A DNA stretch of 5,035 nucleotides, taken from an uncultured Eubacteriales bacterium (GTDB lineage: Bacteria; Bacillota; Clostridia; Lachnospirales; Lachnospiraceae). A program made the translations under genes and the position numbers. Of the stretch, positions 1-4,931 are shown in pieces. Position 1 is the stretch's first letter. Every line of letters begins with the position of its first letter. The stretch lies in NCBI GenBank assembly GCA_900545175.1, contig UQYF01000066.1:1-5035 (forward strand). The letters are read 5' to 3'. The notes beneath the pieces were generated by a model. That model saw only the letters and a list, made by a program, of their open reading frames with translations, was not told where the DNA came from and searched no databases.

Positions 1-1
1 C

Positions 2-77
2 ATCAATGTGGATATAACTGTCGGCTTTTTTGTGGGATAAAAGAACTACCGTCTCGACAGACACAGTACAGCAAAAA
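2..77 (+). pseudogene. Frame-shifted N-terminal coding remnant of the DHH phosphoesterase
   Basis: Upstream of the ATG at 77 the frame used by the downstream protein reads INVDITVGFFVG (2-37) and then hits TAA at 38-40. A different frame reads DKRTTVSTDTVQQK (36-77) and hits TGA at 78-80. Joined in order, the two pieces resemble the segment that follows motif I in DHH proteins (V-D-x-x-x-x-G ... T-x-x-x-D-T-V-x-x-K-M) and lead directly into MTELAGIKIYN. One surplus base between about 29 and 40, and one missing A in the five-A run at 73-77, would explain both switches and restore the frame. The cause may be a real double indel (pseudogene) or sequencing or assembly errors at homopolymers. The join is my inference from family pattern; the stops and frames are read directly. 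Confidence 0.5.
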
Positions 78-886
78 TGACTGAGCTTGCCGGAATCAAG
101 ATATATAACATCAATGACCTTCCATCTGTCACAGATGACGATGAAGTCATCTTAGTAGATGCACAGAAAGGCAATTCCAATATTATAAATATGACAGGCG
201 AAGAAATCATCTGTATAGACCATCACCCTACGGGTGCTAAGACAGCACGTCCGGAAACAGAATACCGTTTCTATGACATAAGACCGGACGTAGGTGCATG
301 TGCATCAATCATAGCCAGCTATTTCTATGAAAATGATATTCCGATGGACGACAACACGGCGACAGTTCTCTCTTTCGGCATACGAATGGACACTAAAGGG
401 CTCTCACGAGGCGTATCTGACTTTGATATGGATATGTTCTACAGACTTTTTAAGCACAGTGACCATGCCGTTATCAGTTCACTCGAAAACAGTACTCTTG
501 AATTCTCCGATTTGAAAGTATATGCTGCCGCAATCAACAGCATTCAGGTATACGGCAGGGCAAGCTTCGCAAACGCAGGCTACAACTGCCCAGAGGCTCT
601 TATCGCCAGTGTCTCCGACTTCATGCTGCAGCTAAAGGAAGTTGATTTTTCCGTTGTATACTCTTTCCGCAAAGACGGTGTAAAGCTCTCAATCAGAAGC
701 GAGGACGCTCTCTACGACGCAGGCGTAATTGCCGGAAAGGCTCTGCGCGATATCGGCGGTGGCGGCGGCCACGCTTCAATGGCAGGAGGTTTTATTCCAT
801 ACAGTAACCTTAACGGTCTCGGAAAAGATGATGTCGAGGATATATCTTCCATCATACGTGAAAGATTTCTAAAAGAAATATCCTAG
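77..886 (+). CDS. DHH/DHHA1 family phosphoesterase (NrnA-like), N-terminus missing or frame-disrupted
   Basis: The readable 269 residues carry the family's later motifs. There is a motif II-like VILVDAQ (24-30), the name-giving DHH triad (48-50), the motif IV aspartate in GIRMDTKG (D105), and a C-terminal DHHA1 glycine-rich GGGGGHASMAGG (227-238). Proteins of this family hydrolyse short oligonucleotides, cyclic-dinucleotide breakdown products or pAp with Mn2+ in the cytosol; which of these applies here cannot be told. The family's motif I (H-x-x-x-D-x-D) should lie about 50-70 residues before motif II and is absent, so the protein is about 50-60 residues short of the usual 310-330. The ATG at 77 has no Shine-Dalgarno sequence before it and falls inside what looks like continuing homology, so I regard it as an internal methionine, not the true start. 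The gene runs off the left edge and converges on the transporter operon. Confidence 0.85.
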   Translation: MTELAGIKIYNINDLPSVTDDDEVILVDAQKGNSNIINMTGEEIICIDHHPTGAKTARPETEYRFYDIRPDVGACASIIASYFYENDIPMDDNTATVLSFGIRMDTKGLSRGVSDFDMDMFYRLFKHSDHAVISSLENSTLEFSDLKVYAAAINSIQVYGRASFANAGYNCPEALIASVSDFMLQLKEVDFSVVYSFRKDGVKLSIRSEDALYDAGVIAGKALRDIGGGGGHASMAGGFIPYSNLNGLGKDDVEDISSIIRERFLKEIS

Positions 887-920
887 ATTGCGATTATAAA
901 AATCAAGCATTTGTGAAACT

Positions 921-962
921 CTCTTTGCTGCCGCAGGCAGGCAAAAAGAGTCCCGCATTTTT
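921..962 (+). terminator. Probable intrinsic terminator of the DHH gene
   Basis: A stem of CTCTTT, GC and TGCC pairs with GGCA, GC and AAAGAG, with small bulges (one G, two A) and a three-base loop (921-950). A TTTTT run follows at 958-962. The structure lies 35 bases after the DHH stop codon. The T run is seven bases away from the stem, so it is not a textbook terminator. Confidence 0.5.
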
Positions 963-1037
963 ATATGACACCATAATCATAATAGGAAATTTCGTTGAAA
1001 CTCACTATTATACAAAATATAGATATGATGTCGGTAT

Positions 1038-1092
1038 CAAAAAGTCATAAATTCTTGTGCAGACACACTTGCATCAAACTTATGACTTTTTG
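1038..1092. terminator. Bidirectional terminator-like 13-bp inverted repeat
   Basis: CAAAAAGTCATAA (1038-1050) is perfectly complementary to TTATGACTTTTTG (1080-1092). The arms end in a five-A run on one side and a five-T run on the other, so transcripts from either direction end in a U-tract. The 29-base loop is long and includes a small inner TGTG/CACA stem (1056-1067). Its position between converging genes suits a shared terminator for the DHH gene and the transporter operon. Confidence 0.6.
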
Positions 1093-1214
1093 CCCCTGCA
1101 TCACAGATATATACTATAATATCAAGTCAATGATATTTTCAATCCATTTTCGATTCTTACTCATATAAAACGGCTTCTCTTATATCGAATTGCCTCTCAC
1201 TGTTCTAACACTTT

Positions 1215-2063
1215 TCATATATATCTTTTTGACAGAATCCGCTCTAAAATATTTATAAGCTGGTAAAGTATCGCAGCCATAATACAGAGTATTATGATGC
1301 TTAACATAACCCAGTCAAGCTTAAATACCTGGCTTCCGTATATAATAAGATAGCCAAGCCCCTCATTTGCCGCTAGGAACTCACCTATGATAACGCCGAC
1401 AAGCGACAGTCCCATATTGACCTTCATCGTGTTTAATATCACCGCCAGATTCCCCGGAATAAGCACCTTGGTGAGCACATGGAACCTATTGCCACCGAGT
1501 GTCTTTATCAGCTTTATCTTGTCTGCATCCATCTCCATAAATCCCGTATACAAAGTAAGAATCGTGCCAAACACTGCAACCGATATCGCTGAAATGATGA
1601 TTGTTCTTATATTATTTCCAAGCCATACTATGAGTATCGGAGCAAGTGCCGACTTTGGCAGGCTGTTTAACACTACTATATACGGCTCAATTATCTTAGA
1701 AAAGCTTCTAGAGAGCCACATAAGCACTGCGGCAGCCAGACCTATCCCGATAACGAGAAAGAAGCTTATAAAAGTCTCATACAATGTCACCCATATGTGC
1801 CTGAAAAGTGAACCGTCAGAACACATGCTCACAAAGCACCTGACAATTCTTAGAGGGCTGCTGAAAATGAAATCATTTATCACGCCGGTCTGCGCACATA
1901 CTTCCCACAGAATAATAAAAGCCATGAGAATCAGCACTCTTATGCTGTTTACCTTCACTTTTTCTCTTTTTATGCTCTCAAGATACCTTTTCTGTTCCAC
2001 ACTCATTTCAAGCTTTCTTTTAGCAATATCCTTGACAGCCCATTTTTTCTCATACTTTTTCAT
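1215..2063 (-). CDS. ABC transporter permease, NitT/TauT (SsuC/TauC) type
   Basis: This 282-residue integral membrane protein is the translocation channel of an ABC importer. Hydrophobic segments fall near residues 43-63, 95-117, 128-148, 152-175, 215-235 and 250-272, which suits a BPD_transp_1 domain. The family-typical LNSLPKSALAPILIVWLG stretch lies at 132-149. The cytoplasmic EAA-type loop that docks on the ATPase is at about 182-203 (conserved G190 and P203). A charged, lysine/glutamate-rich tail of about 40 residues precedes the first membrane segment and makes the protein longer than the usual 250-265. The ATG follows the TAG stop of the ATPase gene without a gap. GGAGG lies 12 bases upstream, inside the end of the ATPase gene, so the two are probably translationally coupled. 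Substrates of relatives include alkanesulfonates, taurine, nitrate and thiamine-pyrimidine precursors; nothing here decides among them. Confidence 0.93.
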   Translation of the reverse strand: MKKYEKKWAVKDIAKRKLEMSVEQKRYLESIKREKVKVNSIRVLILMAFIILWEVCAQTGVINDFIFSSPLRIVRCFVSMCSDGSLFRHIWVTLYETFISFFLVIGIGLAAAVLMWLSRSFSKIIEPYIVVLNSLPKSALAPILIVWLGNNIRTIIISAISVAVFGTILTLYTGFMEMDADKIKLIKTLGGNRFHVLTKVLIPGNLAVILNTMKVNMGLSLVGVIIGEFLAANEGLGYLIIYGSQVFKLDWVMLSIIILCIMAAILYQLINILERILSKRYI

Positions 2064-2789
2064 CTACGAAAAACACCTCCACAATTCATGAAAATATTCC
2101 TGAAACTCAGGTGCATTTCTTCTCTCTAACGGTGACAAACCGTCAAAATTAATGTCTATTATCTTCCTAATAGTTCCCGGTCTCTCGGACAGAACCACCA
2201 CTCTGTCACCCATTGCAATCGCCTCAGATAAATCATGCGTTACAAGAAGTGCCGTCTTTTTCTCTTCCTTGATAATCTCACCAATATCATCGCTCACTCT
2301 TAATCTCGTCTGGTAGTCAAGCGCTGAAAACGGTTCATCTAACAGCAGAATATCTGGATTCAGAGCCAGTGTCCTGATAAGCGCCGCCCTCTGCCTCATT
2401 CCTCCTGACAATTCAGATGGTCTTTTGTTCTTAAATGCATCCAGTCCGTACCTCTCAAGCAGTCTGTCAACTCTTTTGATATTCTCCTGTGTCAGAATTT
2501 TCTTTATTTCAAGTCCCAGAATCACATTATCATATATTGTCCTCCACTCAAAAAGGTGGTCCCGCTGCAGCATATATCCGATTGTCGCATTATTGACAAA
2601 GAAACCATCCGTTACAGGTGTAAGCCCTGCAATAATAGAAAGGAGAGTTGATTTGCCGCAGCCGGACGGACCGACTATGGAAATGAACTCTCCTTCATTA
2701 ACAGTCAGGTTGATATCAGTCAGTGCCTTCGTCTCGCCTTGCGGACTATGATAGGAAAAGTCCAGGTCCTTAATTGTCAGGATTGCCAT
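2064..2789 (-). CDS. ABC transporter ATP-binding protein, NitT/TauT (SsuB/TauB) type
   Basis: This cytosolic ATPase powers the adjoining permease. Using the ATG at 2789 as residue 1 (241 residues), Walker A GPSGCGKST is at 40-48, the Q-loop MLQRDHLFEW at 73-82, the ABC signature LSGGMRQR at 127-134, Walker B ILLLDEP at 147-153 and the H-loop histidine at 185. All catalytic motifs are intact. The Q-loop followed by LFEWRT is typical of the sulfonate/taurine/nitrate branch (compare LLPWRT). An in-frame ATG exists at 2867, but its 26 extra residues would be encoded by a terminator hairpin and do not resemble the family. The product from 2789 begins in the usual way (MAILTIKDLDFSYH). The ribosome binding site for 2789 is modest: AGGGG eight bases upstream, with AGAGGA directly abutting the start. 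The segment between Walker A and the Q-loop is about eight residues shorter than in E. coli TauB/SsuB. Confidence 0.93.
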   Translation of the reverse strand: MAILTIKDLDFSYHSPQGETKALTDINLTVNEGEFISIVGPSGCGKSTLLSIIAGLTPVTDGFFVNNATIGYMLQRDHLFEWRTIYDNVILGLEIKKILTQENIKRVDRLLERYGLDAFKNKRPSELSGGMRQRAALIRTLALNPDILLLDEPFSALDYQTRLRVSDDIGEIIKEEKKTALLVTHDLSEAIAMGDRVVVLSERPGTIRKIIDINFDGLSPLERRNAPEFQEYFHELWRCFS

Positions 2790-2822
2790 TCCTCTGACCC
2801 CTGTTTCTTTAGGATATACCAT

Positions 2823-2851
2823 ATTATATGAAAAAAGATGCCCTATGTGAT
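2823..2851 (-). promoter_or_regulatory. Likely sigma-A promoter of the ABC transporter operon
   Basis: On the minus strand ATCACA (2846-2851, 4 of 6 matches to TTGACA) lies 17 bases before a perfect TATAAT (2823-2828). Transcription would start near 2816, giving a leader of roughly 27 bases before the ATG at 2789. The -35 box and the spacer lie inside the terminator palindrome of the upstream gene. No promoter was tested; this is a consensus match. Confidence 0.5.
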
Positions 2852-2877
2852 TAATCACAAAGCGCATCTTTTTTCAT
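2828..2877 (-). terminator. Long palindromic terminator after the lipoprotein gene
   Basis: ATGAAAAAAGATGC (2828-2841) pairs perfectly with GCATCTTTTTTCAT (2864-2877). The interior adds two further pairs and a perfect centre TGTGATTAATCACA (2846-2859), with only single G/G and T/T mismatches between blocks. The whole 50 bases are therefore one long hairpin. On the minus strand it ends with a six-T run and starts 23 bases beyond the lipoprotein stop codon. This is a strong Rho-independent terminator that isolates the transporter operon from its upstream neighbour. Confidence 0.85.
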
Positions 2878-2899
2878 TAATTACCGTATTATCTGGAAA

Positions 2900-3379
2900 C
2901 TAATCTGCTATTATGCTTGTCTTACTTTCAATCCATCCGTATTCGCTAAGCTGTTCAAGCATTCTAGAATCTATGTCCGACACATCGCCATGCTCAATAA
3001 ATCTGACATCATACACATTAGTCTGGCATGGATAAGTTTCCCTTATCGCATCAATCTTTATCTCTATTATATCACCGTCATCATACTCTGATAAATCAAC
3101 ACCATCCTGCAGATAAAGCTCTATAGGTGTGGATTCTGAATATACCGATGAATCAGGGAAGGTTATAAGCAAAGGGACACTTTTTCCACTCAGATACCAC
3201 CCTTTAATCCACCAGTCACTCTGCGTTTCACTGCTGTTCTCCTCTTTATCGCCATGAATATCGGAGGACCCGCTTTTGTTCTTCTTACACGCACTCACAC
3301 CGGACACGCATACACTGATGACACATGCAGCCAGCAAAATTCTCGAAAAAAGCTTATTTTTCCATAAGGCTGTTCTCAT
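2900..3379 (-). CDS. Small secreted lipoprotein of unknown function
   Basis: The 159-residue product starts with a positively charged N-region (R2, K7, K9, R13), then a hydrophobic stretch, and ends in a lipobox VSAC whose cysteine (residue 31) would be lipidated after signal peptidase II cleavage. A polar Ser/Lys/Glu linker of about 25 residues follows. The rest is a small, acidic, beta-rich domain containing YDDGDIIEIKIDAIRETYPC, a layout (G-D-x-x-x-I ... I-x-E-T/S-Y-P) reminiscent of OB-fold-like Firmicute lipoproteins such as the DUF3221/YobA group. That resemblance is tentative. I chose the ATG at 3379 because GGGAG lies about ten bases upstream. A GTG at 3388, adding three residues, is the alternative, with AGGAAGG close before it. 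It is far too small to be an ABC substrate-binding protein and is separated from the transporter by a terminator. Confidence 0.8.
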   Translation of the reverse strand: MRTALWKNKLFSRILLAACVISVCVSGVSACKKNKSGSSDIHGDKEENSSETQSDWWIKGWYLSGKSVPLLITFPDSSVYSESTPIELYLQDGVDLSEYDDGDIIEIKIDAIRETYPCQTNVYDVRFIEHGDVSDIDSRMLEQLSEYGWIESKTSIIAD

Positions 3380-3447
3380 AAAATTCACTCTCCCTTCCTG
3401 TAATTGCAGATAATTTCCGTATTTTAACCGGTTTTGAATAATTACTT

Positions 3448-3476
3448 TTTATAAAAAATACACACTACACATACAA
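3448..3476 (-). promoter_or_regulatory. Likely promoter of the lipoprotein gene
   Basis: On the minus strand TTGTAT (3471-3476) lies 17 bases before TATAAA (3448-3453). This would give a 5' leader of about 60 bases before the ATG at 3379. One arm of a 10-bp inverted repeat (3458-3467) lies in the spacer. Assigned by consensus only. Confidence 0.4.
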
Positions 3477-3519
3477 AGAATATATCCGAAAATATTTTCT
3501 TTATATAAATAGTGTGTAT
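3458..3519. repeat. 10-bp inverted repeat flanking the lipoprotein promoter
   Basis: ATACACACTA (3458-3467) and TAGTGTGTAT (3510-3519) are perfect inverted copies whose centres are 52 bases apart. The interval contains a weaker inner pairing, AAAGAATAT with ATA, TT and TTCTTT (about 3476-3503). It may be a two-site operator or an RNA structure downstream of the tRNA; the sequence alone does not decide. Confidence 0.5.
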
Positions 3520-3537
3520 ATAAGTTCGTTTTGTTTC

Positions 3538-3551
3538 AAAAAAATAAAAAA
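3538..3551 (-). terminator. T-tract after the tRNA
   Basis: Immediately beyond the acceptor stem the minus strand reads six T, one A, seven T. The tRNA acceptor/T-arm itself or the long T-tract may end transcription; there is no separate hairpin next to it. Confidence 0.4.
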
Positions 3552-3623
3552 GCTTGTGATGGGACTCGAACCCACGACCTACTGATTACGAATCAGTTGC
3601 GCTACCAACTGCGCCACACAAGC
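3551..3623 (-). tRNA. tRNA-Thr (anticodon CGT)
   Basis: The minus strand folds into a full cloverleaf. The acceptor stem is GCTTGTG/CACAAGC, the D-arm GCGC/GCGC around AGTTGGTA, and the anticodon stem ACTGA/TCAGT around loop TTCGTAA. The variable region is AGGTC and the T-arm is GTGGG/CCCAT around TTCGAGT. Anticodon CGT decodes ACG (threonine). The base after the acceptor stem (discriminator position) is T, and CCA is not encoded, so it would be added post-transcriptionally. A T-rich tract directly follows. The gene stands alone between degV and the lipoprotein gene. Confidence 0.97.
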
Positions 3624-3634
3624 GAACCTCATAT

Positions 3635-3663
3635 ATAATACATCATTTAATGCTATTATGCAA
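3635..3663 (-). promoter_or_regulatory. Promoter of tRNA-Thr
   Basis: On the minus strand TTGCAT (3658-3663) lies exactly 17 bases before TATTAT (3635-3640), and the predicted start falls only a few bases before the mature tRNA 5' end at 3623. The position and 17-base spacing support it. Confidence 0.6.
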
Positions 3664-3713
3664 GAGATTTTTTAATTCAAATAAATATTCTGATAATATT
3701 TTCAAATTATGGC

Positions 3714-3758
3714 TATTGCAGAAAATTTCACAATAGATATGTGAAATTCTCTGCAATA
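3714..3758 (-). terminator. 19-bp stem-loop after degV, possible terminator or 3' stabiliser
   Basis: Positions 3714-3732 and 3740-3758 form a 19-bp stem around a seven-base loop (ATAGATA on the plus strand). At one position (3724/3749) the plus strand has an A/C clash, but the minus-strand RNA has a G-U wobble, so the stem is continuous only in the degV transcript. It begins 26 bases after the degV stop codon. No U-run follows closely, so it may protect the 3' end or terminate weakly. Confidence 0.6.
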
Positions 3759-3783
3759 TATCCCAATAGCTTTCCTGCCATAT

Positions 3784-4620
3784 TTATACGGTCACAATAA
3801 TTCCACCATCATTTGCATACATAGTTGCGATTCCGGCTGTGTTCACAATGATAACATCCTTGAAGTTATTCTTCTCAACCAACAGGCTCTTCACATACTC
3901 CGCTCTCTCAGGACAGTTACAATGTGCTATTCCAAGAACCTTGTTCTCCGGTTCGGACACATTCTCTGTTATTATCTCGCACATGCGCTTAAGCGCCTTA
4001 TTAAGTCCTCTCGTCTGTTCAAGCTTGATAATCTCGCCCTCCCTGGCACCCATAACCGGCTTTATGCTGAGTACATTTGCAAGAAGAGCCTGAAGATTTG
4101 TAAGTCTGCCATTCTTACGCAGTGTCTCAAGTGTCTCAAGGACGAAATACGTCTTCATTCCGTTGCAAAACTGTGTCACTGTCTTAACCACATCATCAAA
4201 GCCCATGCCCTGCCCTTCACATTCAACAATCTTCATGGCTATCAATGCTTCACCACAACTTGCCGACATTGAATCAAACACATGCACACGATTGCTTCCG
4301 CCATCCTCCTCGTACATATCTGCTGCTACAAGCGCACTATTGTAAGAGCCGCTGAGCCTGCCTGAAAGAGTGATTACGTATACATCACCCTGAGCGCTCT
4401 CATATTCCGACAAATATCTCTCAGGAGATGGACAGGCAGACTTCGGACATTCCTTTGCTTCATCCACTCTCTTTATAAAATCCTTCTGGTCAAATTTCTC
4501 ATCATCAATAATATCAACACCACCGACAGAAAGTGTCAGCGGAACAACCACAAAATGTTCATCTTCCCTAAGCTTATCCGGTAAATCACATCCACTATCA
4601 ACAACTATTTTATAGCTCAT
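3784..4620 (-). CDS. DegV family protein (fatty-acid-binding, FakB-like)
   Basis: At 278 residues this is the normal length for the family. It starts with the typical strand and S/D motif KIVVDSGCDL (4-13). It has the KSACPSP segment (60-66, equivalent of T-S-Q-P-S), the TLSGRLSGSYNSA lipid carboxylate-binding loop (84-96), DSMSASCG (116-123), LRKNGR (167-172) and a SIKPVM strand (185-190). Characterised members (FakB) bind a fatty acid and present it to the kinase FakA for phosphorylation before use in phospholipid synthesis. FakA is not in this window, and many DegV paralogues have no proven role. The C-terminus reads MYANDGGII (267-275) where FakB proteins usually have H-x-GPG, so the lipid-head contact may differ. 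The start is firm: GGAGG lies eight bases before the ATG. The gene is monocistronic here. Confidence 0.92.
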   Translation of the reverse strand: MSYKIVVDSGCDLPDKLREDEHFVVVPLTLSVGGVDIIDDEKFDQKDFIKRVDEAKECPKSACPSPERYLSEYESAQGDVYVITLSGRLSGSYNSALVAADMYEEDGGSNRVHVFDSMSASCGEALIAMKIVECEGQGMGFDDVVKTVTQFCNGMKTYFVLETLETLRKNGRLTNLQALLANVLSIKPVMGAREGEIIKLEQTRGLNKALKRMCEIITENVSEPENKVLGIAHCNCPERAEYVKSLLVEKNNFKDVIIVNTAGIATMYANDGGIIVTV

Positions 4621-4655
4621 TATCTTACCCTCCGAAATTCATTCCAATACCACCG

Positions 4656-4682
4656 GTTATATACCAATGGCATACATGGCAA
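4656..4682 (-). promoter_or_regulatory. Possible degV promoter embedded in the repeat array
   Basis: On the minus strand TTGCCA (4677-4682, 5 of 6) is followed after 15 bases by TATAAC (4656-4661, 5 of 6), and TGG precedes an overlapping TATATA (4658-4663) like an extended -10. The 15-base spacer is short, so confidence is limited. TATAAT-like boxes also abound further upstream in the AT-rich array (4766-4829) and could serve instead. Confidence 0.35.
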
Positions 4683-4829
4683 TAATTTACATACCATCAG
4701 TACACATTCCAGTTACATAAATGCCAATGGCATACATGCCAATGGCATACATGCCAATGATATGCAATATCGACAATATATAATATCAATATTATATAAT
4801 ATCCATATTATATATTATCAATGATATAT
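4661..4829. repeat. Tandem array of 13-16 bp units upstream of degV
   Basis: Contiguous units can be read end to end. They are 15 bp at 4661-4675 (ATACCAATGGCATAC) and 4676-4690, 13 bp at 4691-4703 and 4704-4716, then a four-base ATAA. Two identical 15-mers ATGCCAATGGCATAC follow at 4721-4735 and 4736-4750, with a diverged 15-mer at 4751-4765. Four 16-mers of consensus AATATCNATATTATAT follow at 4766, 4782, 4798 and 4814. The exact 15-mers contain the perfect palindrome ATGCCAATGGCAT. The array begins about 40 bases upstream of the degV start codon. Confidence 0.85.
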
Positions 4830-4931
4830 ATTCGCAACCCATACCAAATATTGCATCATTGAATATTGTTTCATGTAGTATTCAATACTAGATTATCATA
4901 GCACACTATACTACATTTGAAAAGGGTAAAA
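4830..4931. other. AT-rich spacer between array and terminator
   Basis: This spacer holds two adjacent related 15-mers, AATATTGCATCATTG (4847-4861) and AATATTGTTTCATGT (4862-4876). The first is nearly an inverted copy of 4755-4770. I see no credible gene, and only very short open frames without ribosome binding sites. Confidence 0.5.

Larger units (their letters stand above)
887..1214. other. Convergent intergenic spacer
   Basis: This is the gap between the ends of the plus-strand DHH gene and the minus-strand permease gene. It holds the two hairpin structures listed separately (921-962 and 1038-1092). I see no credible open frame, tRNA or promoter in it. The remaining part, 1093-1214, is AT-rich and featureless to me. 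Confidence 0.6.

Noticed and set aside
69..80. Programmed -1 frameshift at the five-A run
   Set aside because: The site is not a canonical X-XXY-YYZ heptamer in the upstream frame, no stimulatory structure is evident, and a second frame break upstream makes decay or sequence error more likely.
1092..1120. Plus-strand promoter at TATAAT 1115-1120
   Set aside because: No acceptable -35 box lies 16-18 bases upstream and there is no plus-strand gene after it.
1387..2091. Long plus-strand open frame of 234 codons
   Set aside because: It is antisense to the permease gene, whose opposite-strand frame shows clear family motifs and a coupled ribosome binding site. The plus frame has no family-like features.
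2846..2859. TGTGATTAATCACA as a CRP/FNR-type box
   Set aside because: CRP-type sites have six bases between TGTGA and TCACA; here there are four. It is kept only as an unspecified palindrome.
2790..2867. Extended N-terminus of the ATPase from the ATG at 2867
   Set aside because: The extra 26 residues are encoded by the terminator hairpin and do not look like the family. The upstream in-frame ATG codons have no Shine-Dalgarno sequence.
2851..2877. Nine-codon micro-ORF MKKDALCD on the minus strand, a possible leader peptide
   Set aside because: It arises from the stem of the palindromic terminator and has no ribosome binding site.
3922..4272. Plus-strand open frames within degV (3839-4345)
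   Set aside because: They are overlapping antisense shadows of a well-supported degV gene, without ribosome binding sites or recognisable domains.
4721..4783. Plus-strand micro-ORF with MPMAY repeats and minus-strand micro-ORF with IGMYA repeats
   Set aside because: A 15-bp tandem repeat automatically gives five-residue repeats in open frames. Neither has a ribosome binding site or a plausible protein.
4661..4829. CRISPR array
   Set aside because: Units are 13-16 bp and abut without unique spacers. There are no cas genes nearby.
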